Shown: positions 7,902-19,581 of the stretch, piece after piece
Layout of the letters: each line of letters begins with the position of its first letter
How positions within the stretch are numbered: position 1 is the stretch's first letter
Source of the DNA: Brevibacillus ruminantium
GTDB taxonomy: Bacteria > Bacillota > Bacilli > Brevibacillales > Brevibacillaceae
DNA: 64,000 nt
Reading direction: 5' to 3'
Assembly (NCBI RefSeq): GCF_023746555.1
Contig: NZ_CP098755.1
Location: 2,119,001-2,183,000, forward strand
Notes under the pieces: model-generated
Told to the model about the DNA's origin: nothing
The model's database searches: none
The model's input: only the letters and a program-made list of their open reading frames with translations
Program-made: the position numbers and the translations under genes

Positions 7902-7943
7902 ATCCCCTTGCTGTGACTGCGGTCGCCAGCAAGGGGATTTTTG
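7902..7943 (+). terminator. Rho-independent terminator
   Basis: ATCCCCTTGCTG pairs perfectly with CAGCAAGGGGAT, followed by TTTTT. It stops rightward transcription through the 6S-like RNA just before the convergent gene ends. Confidence 0.9.
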
Positions 7944-7952
7944 GTATGTCTG

Positions 7953-8444
7953 CTATTGGATTTGGGCATTGCCGGAGTTGCTGGAAAAGTTGTTTCCTCC
8001 GCCAGAACCTTGATTATTGTTGTTGCCGGCACCCTGGTTCTGCTGATCGCTGTTTTGGACGATCGTCAGGCTGTGCTGCAGCGTTTGGGTATCCTTGGCA
8101 TCATGGAGGATTTGATACATCTGTAAAAAGTTTGCTTTCTGACCCTCGGGAATTCCCTTGATCCGAACGGTCAATTCCTGGGGAGCGTTTTGCTGTTGAT
8201 TTGGGTTGCTCCCATATCCACCTGTGTTTCTTTGGGTCTGATCACCGAAGCTCTGGTCTTCCAGAAAGCTGAGAAACATGGAATCATTGTCATTCTGCCC
8301 TTGCCCATCTTGCGAGGAGGAAGAGTTCCCCCCCTGTTGATTGTTGTTGCCCTGTTGTTGATTTCCCTGCTGCCCGCTTTGGTCTGGTTCAAAAAGGACG
8401 CTGAATTCATTCAGGTCCGTCTGGATGATCCCGATGACGTTCAT
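7953..8444 (-). CDS. Asn/Gln/Gly/Ser-rich protein of unknown function
   Basis: 163 residues with an excellent AAGGAGG ribosome site before ATG 8444. Three parts can be seen: a short N-terminal conserved-looking strand region (NVIGIIQTDLNEF), a low-complexity linker dominated by Gln, Asn, Gly and Ser, and a folded-looking core with PQELTVRIKGIPEGQKANFLQMYQIL (about 88-115), ending in another Asn/Gly-rich tail. No signal peptide or membrane segment is present. I do not recognise the family. It ends 10 bases from the terminator of the convergent 6S-like RNA. Confidence 0.65.
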   Translation of the reverse strand: MNVIGIIQTDLNEFSVLFEPDQSGQQGNQQQGNNNQQGGNSSSSQDGQGQNDNDSMFLSFLEDQSFGDQTQRNTGGYGSNPNQQQNAPQELTVRIKGIPEGQKANFLQMYQILHDAKDTQTLQHSLTIVQNSDQQNQGAGNNNNQGSGGGNNFSSNSGNAQIQ

Positions 8445-8474
8445 CCCGATCCTCCTTATTCATAAAATGGTGCA

Positions 8475-8819
8475 TCAGCCCGGGTGTTTACTGTGATGGA
8501 CACCGCGATGCTGCAGATAATTGTGGTAGAAATACTCGACGATCGCAATCGCAAATGCCGTTAAAAAGATGCCGGACAGACGGAAGGGCTGCGCAAACAT
8601 AGCACATGACAGCCAGAAAAGAACGAAGCTAAGTCCGAAATCAGCTGTGCTTGCAAACGTGTTATTCGTGCGGGGAAGCAGGTACAAGTCTCCGATCATA
8701 TAAGAGATCAAACTGATGATGACGCTGGCAACAAGCGCAAACATCAGCGACGTTCCCGACCAGATCAGTCCCGGTACAGCAACGATGCCATTGGCTAAGA
8801 GCTTAAGCAGGATGCTCAA
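8475..8819 (-). CDS. YndM/DUF2512 family membrane protein
   Basis: 114 residues with four hydrophobic segments and a His-rich tail. Length, layout and motifs (ISYMIGDLYLLPRTNN, TADFGLSFVLFW) match the DUF2512/YndM family found in spore-forming Bacillales. Function is unknown. Translation starts at TTG 8819 with AAGGAGGTG seven bases upstream. It lies between the Asn/Gln-rich gene and rqcH, all on the same strand. Confidence 0.8.
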   Translation of the reverse strand: MSILLKLLANGIVAVPGLIWSGTSLMFALVASVIISLISYMIGDLYLLPRTNNTFASTADFGLSFVLFWLSCAMFAQPFRLSGIFLTAFAIAIVEYFYHNYLQHRGVHHSKHPG

Positions 8820-8854
8820 AAATGAGCACCTCCTTTCCTGCTCTTAGTATGAAC

Positions 8855-10606
8855 TTAGGTAGTCTTGCTATTCGCATCCATGGCATACTGGCGATGATTC
8901 TGCTTCAGTTGGCGAATGATGCGTTCGTCAGGCGTGACATAGAGCGTCCGCTGCTGTTCATAGATGACATATCCGGGTTTGGAGCCGCTTGGTTTTTTCA
9001 CATGCTTGATCAGGGTGTAGTCAACCGGGACTTGGCTGCCCTGCTGGGCCTTGCTGTAGTAGGCAGCGAGTATGGCGGCCTCGATCAATGTCTGCTCAGA
9101 AAACTCACGCGAGCGAATGACGACGTGAGAACCGGGGATATCCTTGGTGTGAAGCCACGTATCGCCGGGAGAGGCGAGCTTGTTCGTGAGATATTCATTT
9201 TGTTTGTTGTTTTTTCCCACGAGGATCAGTGTGCCGTGTGTAGACAAATAGGGGTCCAGCTCAGGACGCTGATCTTTTTTCTTTTTGCTCGAACGCTTTT
9301 GCCGATTGCGGACATAGCCCTGTTCGGCCAGCTCCTCCCGAATTTCCTCGGTTTCCAGAACGGTTGCGTGCTCCAATTGGACCAAAAGACCGTCCAGATA
9401 AATCAATTCCTCCTGCGCTGCGGAAATTTGTTCGGCGACAATGCTCAAGCTGTTTTTGGCCTTGTTATACCGTTTGTAGTAGGCCTGCAGGTTTTCCGAA
9501 GGGGTCTTCAGCGGATCAAGCGGGATGCTTACGGTTCCGCCGGCTTCGTCATACCAATTCACGGTGACCAGCTCCCGATCCCCGCGTTTCATCAGATGCA
9601 TATTGGCTGTGATCAACTCGCCAAACAGACGGAATTGTTCCGCTTCCTGGGCATCGAGCAGCGTTTGTTCCAGCTTTTCGATTTTTTTGGCGTTCTTGTT
9701 TCGTTCGTTGGTAACAATCCGGATCAGGTCGTGGACCTTTTGCTTGACCGTATCGCGCTGAGCCTTTCCTTCAAAATAGCTCTGGAGACATACGCTGGCA
9801 GTGGGATAATCTGTAATCTCGGCGTCATTCAGATGTGTCAGGGAAAAGACGTGAAAATAGTCTTTCTCCTTGGTCATGACGGTTACGGGGCTGTACTCAT
9901 GACGGGCAGCGCACTGCATGACTTCGGAAAAAGCCTGCCACAAGGCTTCGCGGGTCGGCAAACCGGCGCGATGAAGCACCTCTTTTGCCAGCAGCGGACT
10001 GATTCCCGTGAATGTGTCGACAAGCTGTTTATCCAGGCGTCCGCCATTCCAATCCAGCAATTGGATAAATGCCTGCTGCGACACCTGCAGCGGGTTGTGT
10101 TTTTCCTGACTGGGGGGAGTGATATAGGGTCTGCCGGGCAGAACTTGCCGGTACTGACTCAGGGCGAGCGTCACATGCATGGCGCTGTCCAAAATCACGC
10201 CGGTATCAGCGTCAAGCAAAATAATATTGCTGTGCTTCCCCATGATTTCCACGACAATCCGGCGGCGGGCTGTATCCCCCAGCTCATCACGCGAGCGGAT
10301 ATTCAGGTGGACGATCCTTTCCATGTCAACCTGTTCGATCGATTCGATCACGCCGCCTTCGCAATGCTTGCGGAGCAGCATGCAAAACATGGGGGCCTCC
10401 AGCGGGTTGGTGAACTCCTCGGTCGTCAGATGAAAACGTGGATACGTTGGGTTTGCCGAGAGAAGCAGCCTTCCGGTTTCTTTCTGGGAGCGTAATTGAA
10501 GGACAATATCACTGTTATGGGGTTGGTGGATTTTTGCGATCCGCGCCCCTTCAAATCGTTTCAACTCATGAACAACGGCACGAGTTACCATTCCGTCAAA
10601 AGCCAT
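8855..10606 (-). CDS. rqcH: RqcH (Rqc2/NEMF homologue), ribosome-associated quality control
   Basis: 583 residues, the normal length. The N-terminal NFACT-N domain opens with MAFDGMVTRAVVHELK and QLRSQKETGRLLLSANPTYPRFH. A helical middle and coiled coil (about 280-430) follow. The C-terminal NFACT-R domain has DTWLHTKDIPGSHVVIR and YYSKAQQGSQVPVDYT. RqcH binds stalled 50S subunits carrying peptidyl-tRNA and recruits tRNA-Ala to add C-terminal alanine tails; it was formerly annotated as fibronectin-binding FbpA/YloA. The start has GAGGTGAG upstream. It is divergent from yicC, as its synteny with the ylo region predicts. A long reading frame on the opposite strand is only its shadow. Confidence 0.93.
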   Translation of the reverse strand: MAFDGMVTRAVVHELKRFEGARIAKIHQPHNSDIVLQLRSQKETGRLLLSANPTYPRFHLTTEEFTNPLEAPMFCMLLRKHCEGGVIESIEQVDMERIVHLNIRSRDELGDTARRRIVVEIMGKHSNIILLDADTGVILDSAMHVTLALSQYRQVLPGRPYITPPSQEKHNPLQVSQQAFIQLLDWNGGRLDKQLVDTFTGISPLLAKEVLHRAGLPTREALWQAFSEVMQCAARHEYSPVTVMTKEKDYFHVFSLTHLNDAEITDYPTASVCLQSYFEGKAQRDTVKQKVHDLIRIVTNERNKNAKKIEKLEQTLLDAQEAEQFRLFGELITANMHLMKRGDRELVTVNWYDEAGGTVSIPLDPLKTPSENLQAYYKRYNKAKNSLSIVAEQISAAQEELIYLDGLLVQLEHATVLETEEIREELAEQGYVRNRQKRSSKKKKDQRPELDPYLSTHGTLILVGKNNKQNEYLTNKLASPGDTWLHTKDIPGSHVVIRSREFSEQTLIEAAILAAYYSKAQQGSQVPVDYTLIKHVKKPSGSKPGYVIYEQQRTLYVTPDERIIRQLKQNHRQYAMDANSKTT

Positions 10607-10734
10607 TGCTACTCACCTCATGATGGTTCTTTCGCGCGAGCGGGCAATAAAAAAGATAATTTTACGTTCTGCGCCAGTCAAGTGTAACATAATCATCGAC
10701 CCTGCGATATAAACGTACGGAAAGCTCCCTTTGG

Positions 10735-10764
10735 TTGACACTGCAAAGAGTTGTCTCCTATAAT
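10735..10764 (+). promoter_or_regulatory. Sigma-A promoter of the yicC-remA-gmk-rpoZ operon
   Basis: Perfect TTGACA (10735-10740) and perfect TATAAT (10759-10764) with an 18-base spacer, 35 bases before the yicC start. Confidence 0.9.
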
Positions 10765-10799
10765 GAATTAACGATTTTACGACAATGGAAGTGATGTCC

Positions 10800-11687
10800 A
10801 TGGTCCGAAGCATGACAGGGTACGGCCGAAAAGAAACCTTGTATGGTACACTCCGATTGTCTGTGGAAATGCGTTCGGTCAATCATCGCTTCTCCGAGAT
10901 CATCATTCGGCTGCCCAAGGCCTATGGCATACTGGAAGATCCGGTGCGCAAGCTGGTTGCCGGATACATCCGCCGCGGCCGGGTCGATGTGACGATCTCT
11001 ATCGATGAAATGGCTTCCACGGAAGCGGAGTTTCAAGTAAACTGGGATATTGCCGATGAGTACGTAAAAGCTGTGCGAGAGATGAACGAGCGTTTTTCTT
11101 TGAGCGAGTCGCTCTCTGCCAAAGACTTGCTGCAGCTGCCTGGTGTCATGACCAGCAAGGAGATGGATGAAACTCTTCCGGAAGATTTTCAGGAGCCGTT
11201 GCTTGCGGCGGTGGGAGAGGCAGCCAAAGACCTGCTCGTCATGAAAGAAAGGGAAGGGCAAAAGCTGCAAGAGGATCTCATGAAAAGGCTTGCCGAGATC
11301 AGCGCCTGGACAAAAGAAATCGCAGAAAGTGCTCCTGGAGTTGTGGAGGAGTATCGGACGCGGCTGCAGCAGCGCGTGAGTGAGTGGGCCAGAGGCGTTC
11401 CTCTGGATGTTGACGAGCAGCGACTGGCGCATGAGGTCGTTTTGTTCGCCGAGCGCAGCGATATCAGTGAAGAGGTGACTCGACTGGAGAGTCATTGCGC
11501 CCAGTTCTCCGAACAGCTTGCTTCGGATGAAGCAGTCGGGCGAAAACTCGATTTTTACTTGCAGGAGATGAATCGGGAAGCGAATACGATCGCATCCAAG
11601 GCGAATCATCTGCCAATCCAGCGGTTAGCGATCGAGATTAAGACAGAATTGGAAAAGATGAGAGAACAGGTACAAAACATCGAGTAG
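10800..11687 (+). CDS. yicC: YicC/YloC family endoribonuclease
   Basis: 295 residues. The start at ATG 10800 gives [12 protein letters not shown], the family N-terminus; an upstream in-frame ATG at 10785 is less likely. The C-terminus has the DUF1732 block [17 protein letters not shown] and [24 protein letters not shown]. Members are manganese-dependent endoribonucleases; E. coli YicC takes part in small-RNA turnover. It is the first gene of an operon with remA, gmk and rpoZ, driven by the promoter at 10735. Confidence 0.93.
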   Translation: MVRSMTGYGRKETLYGTLRLSVEMRSVNHRFSEIIIRLPKAYGILEDPVRKLVAGYIRRGRVDVTISIDEMASTEAEFQVNWDIADEYVKAVREMNERFSLSESLSAKDLLQLPGVMTSKEMDETLPEDFQEPLLAAVGEAAKDLLVMKEREGQKLQEDLMKRLAEISAWTKEIAESAPGVVEEYRTRLQQRVSEWARGVPLDVDEQRLAHEVVLFAERSDISEEVTRLESHCAQFSEQLASDEAVGRKLDFYLQEMNREANTIASKANHLPIQRLAIEIKTELEKMREQVQNIE

Positions 11688-11712
11688 CGATGAAGGGGTG
11701 GGCGGTGCCGAC

Positions 11713-11973
11713 ATGGCCATCAAGCTTATAAATATTGGTTTTGGCAACATCGTCAATGCCAACCGGATTATTTCAATAGTCAGTCCTGAGTCCGCACCGA
11801 TCAAGCGGATCATCCAGGAAGCGCGGGATCGCAACATGCTCGTGGATGCTACATACGGTAGAAGAACCAGAGCAGTCATCATTACAGATAGCGACCATGT
11901 CATTTTGTCAGCGGTTCAGCCGGAAACGGTTGCACAACGGTTGACAAACAAAGACGACGAATCGGACGAATAG
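11713..11973 (+). CDS. remA: RemA, extracellular matrix regulator (DUF370)
   Basis: 86 residues starting [14 protein letters not shown], nearly identical in pattern to B. subtilis RemA, with [33 protein letters not shown] and [13 protein letters not shown]. RemA is a ring-forming DNA-binding protein that activates matrix and osmoprotection genes in B. subtilis. ATG 11713 is chosen over an in-frame GTG at 11698 because homologues begin there. Its stop codon lies just before the gmk start region. Confidence 0.93.
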   Translation: MAIKLINIGFGNIVNANRIISIVSPESAPIKRIIQEARDRNMLVDATYGRRTRAVIITDSDHVILSAVQPETVAQRLTNKDDESDE

Positions 11974-11993
11974 TGCAGGAGTTGAAATCATTC

Positions 11994-12608
11994 ATGAGTG
12001 ATAGGGGTCTCCTTCTGGTTCTCTCAGGGCCGTCAGGTGTGGGGAAGGGAACCGTCTGCAAAGCGCTTCGCGAGTGCATGCCGGATCTCGTTTATTCTGT
12101 CTCTGCCACTACGCGCGCTCCTCGCGTGGGAGAAGTTGAGGGAGTAAACTACTTTTTTACGAGCAAGGAAGATTTTCGCCAGATGATCGAGCAGGATCAA
12201 CTGCTTGAGTGGGCGGAATATGTGGGAAATTATTACGGGACGCCGCGAAAGTTCGTGGAAGAGACACTGGACAGCGGGCGCGATGTCATTCTCGAGATCG
12301 AAGTGCAGGGAGCCCTGCAAGTAAAGAAAAAATTTCCGCAAGGTATCTTTCTTTTCCTGGCTCCTCCTGACTTGGCCGAACTGAAAAATCGGATTGTCGG
12401 CCGTGGTACGGAGACGGAGGATACGATCCGCCATCGCATGGAGATGGCTCGGACCGAGATTGAATTGATGGATCAGTACGACTATGTTGTAGTGAATGAT
12501 CAAATTGATTGTGCCTGCTCACGTATTCAATCGATCATTACAGCCGAACATTTAAAAAAGGAACGGCAAATCCACAAGTTTCGCAAATGGTTGAAGGAGG
12601 TTGAATAG
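11994..12608 (+). CDS. gmk: Guanylate kinase
   Basis: 204 residues, the standard length. The P-loop GPSGVGKGT sits at about 12-20, followed by [19 protein letters not shown] and [13 protein letters not shown] for GMP binding. It converts GMP to GDP with ATP. ATG 11994 is chosen; a GTG at 11973 overlapping the remA stop would add seven unsupported residues. An AGGAG site lies 13 bases upstream, rather far. Confidence 0.95.
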   Translation: MSDRGLLLVLSGPSGVGKGTVCKALRECMPDLVYSVSATTRAPRVGEVEGVNYFFTSKEDFRQMIEQDQLLEWAEYVGNYYGTPRKFVEETLDSGRDVILEIEVQGALQVKKKFPQGIFLFLAPPDLAELKNRIVGRGTETEDTIRHRMEMARTEIELMDQYDYVVVNDQIDCACSRIQSIITAEHLKKERQIHKFRKWLKEVE

Positions 12609-12611
12609 ATT

Positions 12612-12818
12612 ATGTTATATCCGTCTATTGACAAATTGACTGCACAGGTTGAAAGCAAATACACACTGGTGACTATCGCTTCCAAACGGGCTCGCCAAAT
12701 CCGCGAGAACAGCGCTCTCCAGGTGGAGAAGCCCAAATCGAAAAAGTTTGTCGGTCAAGCACTGGAAGAATTGATCGGTGATCATTTGGTTCACGACGTT
12801 ACAGACTCTCGCAAATAA
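12612..12818 (+). CDS. rpoZ: RNA polymerase omega subunit
   Basis: 68 residues, [20 protein letters not shown] then ASKRARQI, the conserved omega core contacting beta-prime. AAGGAGG lies inside the end of gmk, so the two are translationally close. It ends the operon: a terminator follows 30 bases after the stop. Confidence 0.95.
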   Translation: MLYPSIDKLTAQVESKYTLVTIASKRARQIRENSALQVEKPKSKKFVGQALEELIGDHLVHDVTDSRK

Positions 12819-12847
12819 GCGGATTGTTACCCGCGTACTCGCTTTCC

Positions 12848-12875
12848 AAACAACCTCACGCAGGTTGTTTTTTTT
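12848..12875 (+). terminator. Rho-independent terminator after rpoZ
   Basis: AAACAACCT pairs with AGGTTGTTT across a five-base loop, followed by a long T-run. Confidence 0.9.
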
Positions 12876-12915
12876 CGGACGGGAGGATTACGTTACCTAA
12901 AGAGGAGAGATGGGC

Positions 12916-14147
12916 ATGCTTCCTTTGACAGGCAAGCAAATTGTTTTGGGAGTATCGGGGGGAATCGCCGCCTATAAAGCTGCAGCGCTAACCAGCAAGC
13001 TGACGCAGGCGGGTGCAAAAGTGCACGTCATGCTTACAGAAAACGCCACAAAATTTGTACAACCATTGACCTTTCAGGCCCTCTCACACGGGCCCGTCTA
13101 TACGGATCTGTTCCAGGAGCCTGATCCGCAGGTGATCAGTCATATCGATCTGGCGGACCGTGCCGACTTGGTGCTGATTGCTCCGGCTACGGCCAACATT
13201 ATCGGCAAAATGGCCAATGGCATCGCAGACGATATGCTGACGACCACCGTCCTGGCGACGAAAGCACCCGTGATGCTGGCGCCGGCGATGAATGTGAATA
13301 TGTATTTGCACCCAGCAGTGGCAGCCAACCTGCAAAAGCTGGCAGACTTTGGCTATCGCTTCGTCGAGCCGGGAGAAGGTCCCTTGGCCTGTGGCTGGGT
13401 AGGCAAAGGGCGCTTGGCTGAGCCGGAAGAGATCGTCGATGCGGTGATTCATCTGTTTGCGGAAGAGAGTAAACAAAAGCAGGATCTGCAAGGAAAAACG
13501 GTCTTGGTTACGGCAGGTCCAACGAGAGAGAAAATCGATCCCGTCCGCTATATCACCAACCATGCTTCCGGCAAAATGGGCTATGCCATAGCCGAAGCGG
13601 CGAAAGCGCGGGGTGCCAACGTCGTGTTGATCAGCGGGCCCACGAATTTGCCCGTGCCCACCGGCGTCCGGATGATCCCGGTCGAATCTGTGCAGGACAT
13701 GTACGATGCAGTCATGGAGGCTCTGCCAGCCAGTGATATTGTCATCAAATCCGCGGCTGTTTCCGACTATCGACCCAAAGAGGTTCATGCCCACAAGATG
13801 AAAAAAGGAGATGGTCCGCTCGTGCTGGAGTTGGACAAGGCTCCTGACATTTTGAAGGAAGTGGGACAGCGCAAAGATAAGCAGTTTGTCGTGGGATTTG
13901 CAGCAGAAACACAGGACGTGCTGTCGCACGCAAAGAGCAAACTGGAGCGGAAAAATCTGGATATGATCGTGGCCAACGACGTCCTGATGGAAGGTGCGGG
14001 GATGGGCAGTGACACCAATATTGTCACCCTGCTGACAAAAGAAGGGGAACAGGCAGCTGTGGGGAAACGAAGCAAACGGGACGTAGCGGACAAGCTGCTT
14101 GATGCGATTTTGCTCAAGCTGGATTGCCAGCCATTGCCGGAGGAGCT

Positions 14148-14151
<4 letters not shown>
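12916..14151 (+). CDS. coaBC: Bifunctional phosphopantothenoylcysteine decarboxylase/synthetase
   Basis: 411 residues. The N-terminal flavoprotein half (CoaC, about 1-185) has VLGVSGGIAAYKA, LAPAMNVNMY and PLACGWVGKGRL, whose Cys is the active-site flap residue. The C-terminal CoaB half has VTAGPTREKIDPVRYITNHASGKMG and KKGDGPLVLEL. Together they make phosphopantetheine precursors for CoA. ATG 12916 lies 8 bases from GAGGAG; ATG 12910 is only 2 bases away and is rejected. Its stop overlaps the priA start as ATGA. Confidence 0.95.
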
Positions 14152-16580
<2,429 letters not shown>

Positions 16581-16596
16581 GGAGGATAAACAACGA

Positions 16597-17073
16597 ATGG
16601 CTATTCGCACTATTGTCAAACACCCAGATCCGATCCTGAGAGACAAGGCTATCGTGGTCACCAAATTCAACGCTAATCTGCACAAGCTGCTCGACGACAT
16701 GGCGGATACCATGTATGATGCGGACGGAGTAGGATTGGCTGCGCCGCAGGTAGGCATTTCCAAACGCGTGATCGTCATGGATTGCGGAGATGGTTTAATT
16801 GAAATCGTCAACCCGGAGATTATCGAGCATGAGGGTGAACAGTTTGACTATCCGGAGGGCTGCCTGAGCATTCCCGGCCTGCGTGGTGATGTTCGCCGTC
16901 ATAAGTGGATCAAGCTGCGTGGACAAGACCGCGACGGCAACGTCTTTGAGATGGAAGCGGACGATCTTTTGTCCCGCTGCGCCCAGCACGAGATCGACCA
17001 CCTGAACGGGGTGCTGTTTATCGACGTTGCGGACAAGGTGTACACGATCAATCCCGATGAGGAAGGGGAATAA
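16597..17073 (+). CDS. def: Peptide deformylase
   Basis: 158 residues with all three family motifs: GVGLAAPQVG (about 47), EGCLSIPG (about 87) and QHEIDHLNG (about 129). The Cys and two His bind the metal and the Glu is catalytic. It removes the N-formyl group from nascent proteins. The start has GGGAGGATAAAC upstream. It precedes fmt, which adds the formyl group to initiator tRNA. Confidence 0.96.
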   Translation: MAIRTIVKHPDPILRDKAIVVTKFNANLHKLLDDMADTMYDADGVGLAAPQVGISKRVIVMDCGDGLIEIVNPEIIEHEGEQFDYPEGCLSIPGLRGDVRRHKWIKLRGQDRDGNVFEMEADDLLSRCAQHEIDHLNGVLFIDVADKVYTINPDEEGE

Positions 17074-17088
17074 AGCAAATTGAAAGAT

Positions 17089-18030
17089 ATGCGGATACTC
17101 TTCATGGGCACGCCTGATTTCGCTGTTCCCTGCCTGGAGGCACTCGTGGCGGAAGGCTACTCCATCATCGCTGCCGTAACCCAGCCGGATCGCCCTGTAG
17201 GTCGCAAGCAGGTGCTGACGCCGCCCCCTGTGAAGGAGGCGGCCCTTCGGCATGGCATTCCCGTGCTCCAGCCTGAGAAGATCAAGGCTCCCGAGGCCTT
17301 GGAGGAAGTGCTGGCTCTGCGTCCTGATCTGATTGTCACAGCGGCGTATGGACAGATTCTTCCCAAAGCCTTGCTGGACGCGCCCAAACACGGCTGCATC
17401 AACGTGCATGCATCGCTTTTGCCTAAATACCGCGGAGGCGCGCCGATCCACAAGGCGATTATCGCGGGCGAAAAGGAATCGGGCGTCACCATCATGTACA
17501 TGGTGGAGGCACTGGATGCGGGTGATATGCTGTCCAAGACAGTCATCCCCATCGATGAGCGGGATACAGCAGGCACGTTGTTTGAGAAGCTGTCTGCCGA
17601 AGGTGCGAAGCTGCTGGTCAAAACGCTGCCAGATTTGCTCGCCGGGAAACTGACGCCAGAGCCGCAGGATCACGATCTTGCCACCTTTGCGCCGACGATC
17701 AAGCGCTCGGAGGAAAACATCGATTGGTCGAAATCGGCAGAAGAGGTGTACAACCAGGTCAGAGGGCTGCAGCCTTGGCCGGTTGCCTTTACACAACACA
17801 AAGGTAAAAATTGGAAAATATGGTGGGTGGAAAAACATTCATCGGGTTCACAGGCAGCAGCACCCGGTACCATTGTCGGCCTCGAACCGGATGGGCTGGT
17901 CATCGCTTGCGGCAGCGGCTCCGTCAAGATTACGGAGTTGCAGCCGGAAGGGAAGAAGCGGATGAGTGCGCTCGACTTTTTAAGGGGCGCAGCAAGCAGC
18001 TTGGAAATCGGCACAAAGGTAGGAGAATGA
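17089..18030 (+). CDS. fmt: Methionyl-tRNA formyltransferase
   Basis: 313 residues from ATG 17089 ([17 protein letters not shown]). A TTG at 17080 adding three residues has a better placed GGAAGGGG and cannot be excluded. The catalytic core shows [21 protein letters not shown] with the Asn and His of the formyl-transfer site, and [17 protein letters not shown]-terminal tRNA-binding domain follows from about 205. It uses 10-formyl-THF. Confidence 0.95.
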   Translation: MRILFMGTPDFAVPCLEALVAEGYSIIAAVTQPDRPVGRKQVLTPPPVKEAALRHGIPVLQPEKIKAPEALEEVLALRPDLIVTAAYGQILPKALLDAPKHGCINVHASLLPKYRGGAPIHKAIIAGEKESGVTIMYMVEALDAGDMLSKTVIPIDERDTAGTLFEKLSAEGAKLLVKTLPDLLAGKLTPEPQDHDLATFAPTIKRSEENIDWSKSAEEVYNQVRGLQPWPVAFTQHKGKNWKIWWVEKHSSGSQAAAPGTIVGLEPDGLVIACGSGSVKITELQPEGKKRMSALDFLRGAASSLEIGTKVGE

Positions 18031-18033
18031 TCA

Positions 18034-19380
18034 GTGGCAAAAAAAGGTGCGCGTGACATCGCTCTCGATGTCCTGAACCGGGTGGAAGAACATCAGTCGT
18101 ACAGCAATCTAGAACTGAAGTCTGTGCTGGACAGGGAGGAATTGCGCGCAGTCGATGCCGGTCTGGTAACGGAGCTGGTTTACGGTACGATCCAGCGGCG
18201 CCTGACACTGGATACAGCACTGGATCAGTTTATTCGCGGGAAGAAGGTACAGTCCTGGGTAAAAAATCTGCTGCGCCTCAGTGTGTACCAGATTCACTAC
18301 CTCGATCGCATTCCAGATCGGGCCGTGGTTCACGAAGCGGTGGAGATCGCCAAACGGAGAGGACATCAGGGCATTGCCTCGATGGTGAACGGGGTCCTGC
18401 GCAATGTCCTTCGGCAACCGGGGCTTTGGAAAGAGTTGGGCCAAGGCGATGAGATCAGGCAGCTATCCATCCTGGAGTCCCATCCCGAGTGGCTGGTACG
18501 CAGATGGGCAGCTCAGTACGGCCTGGAGGAGACGAGACAGATTTGCGAAAGCAATAACCGTCCTCCCCATCCGTCGATTCGCGTAAACACCCTCAAGCTG
18601 ACCAGAGAGGAGCTGAGCGAAAAGCTCGCCGCTCATTTTTCCACGGTAGAGCTCTCCGCGGTCAGTCCCGATGGTTTGCTGCTTGATGGCGGTCATGCTG
18701 CCGGCACGCAGTGGTACCGGCAGGGGGACTTTACCATCCAGGACGAAAGCTCGATGCTTGTCGCGCCTGCCTTGGCCGTAGAGCCGGGGATGAAAGTGCT
18801 GGATGCCTGTGCCGCTCCGGGGGGCAAAACGACCCATATCGCAGCCTTGATGCAAAACCGGGGAAAGCTGATCGCCAGTGACGTTCACCCTCACAAACGG
18901 GATTTGATCGCCCAAAACGCCAGAAGACTGGGGACGACGATCATCGAGCCGATTGTCTCCGATGCACTGCATTTGGGAGAGAAAAACCTCGGACAATTTG
19001 ACCGAATCCTGCTGGACGCTCCTTGTACGGGATTTGGGGTGATTCGCAGAAAGCCCGATCTCAAATGGAACAAGACGCCGGAGGATGTCAAAGCCATCGC
19101 AGAGCTGCAGTATGAATTGCTGCAAAGCGTTTCGGAACTGCTGCAGCCCGGCGGCTTGCTCGTCTACAGCACGTGTACGATTGAACGGGAAGAAAACGAA
19201 AAAATAGTCGAGCGCTTTGTACGTGAGCATCCCGAATTTGAGCTGGACCCATCCTTGAGCAAGGATTTGCCGGAGGCTGTCCGGGAAAAGGTAGACAAAG
19301 GTCTGGGCTATATTCAGGTTCTGCCGCATCACTTTGAAAGTGACGGCTTTTTCATCGCCCGAATCAAACGAAAAGCCTAG
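18034..19380 (+). CDS. rsmB: 16S rRNA (cytosine-967-C5)-methyltransferase
   Basis: 448 residues from GTG with AGGAG eight bases before. An N-terminal NusB-like RNA-binding domain (about 1-140) precedes the SAM-dependent domain: DACAAPGGKTTHIA, LLDAPCTGFGVIRRKPD and YSTCTIEREENE. The Cys in DAPCTG and in STCT are the release and nucleophilic cysteines. The length and NusB-like part identify RsmB rather than a shorter Nop2-type enzyme. It starts 3 bases after fmt. Confidence 0.94.
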   Translation: MAKKGARDIALDVLNRVEEHQSYSNLELKSVLDREELRAVDAGLVTELVYGTIQRRLTLDTALDQFIRGKKVQSWVKNLLRLSVYQIHYLDRIPDRAVVHEAVEIAKRRGHQGIASMVNGVLRNVLRQPGLWKELGQGDEIRQLSILESHPEWLVRRWAAQYGLEETRQICESNNRPPHPSIRVNTLKLTREELSEKLAAHFSTVELSAVSPDGLLLDGGHAAGTQWYRQGDFTIQDESSMLVAPALAVEPGMKVLDACAAPGGKTTHIAALMQNRGKLIASDVHPHKRDLIAQNARRLGTTIIEPIVSDALHLGEKNLGQFDRILLDAPCTGFGVIRRKPDLKWNKTPEDVKAIAELQYELLQSVSELLQPGGLLVYSTCTIEREENEKIVERFVREHPEFELDPSLSKDLPEAVREKVDKGLGYIQVLPHHFESDGFFIARIKRKA

Positions 19381-19500
19381 AGAATGAGGGGGTGGCACGC
19401 CGTTTTTGCGGAGATGCTGCTCCCTCGCCGTTTGTACTCGTGCGGAATGGTTTACACTAGGAGAAGCGAAGCATTTTCAATGTTTCCGCCGATTTCTTGT

Positions 19501-19529
19501 TTGAAGCGGCAGTCAATGCAGGGTACAAT
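19501..19529 (+). promoter_or_regulatory. Candidate sigma-A promoter for rlmN
   Basis: TTGAAG and TACAAT separated by 17 bases, about 53 bases before the rlmN start. It lies in a 189-base gap after rsmB, suggesting rlmN-prpC-prkC-rsgA-rpe has its own promoter. Confidence 0.55.
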
Positions 19530-19581
19530 GATAAAATGATGATTTGCAGCAAGCCAATCACTTGAGGATGTGAATAAACGA

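Noticed and set aside
8822-10495. A 557-codon open frame on the plus strand
   Set aside because: It is the exact antisense of rqcH, which has clear NFACT domains and a ribosome site; the translation has no protein-like features.
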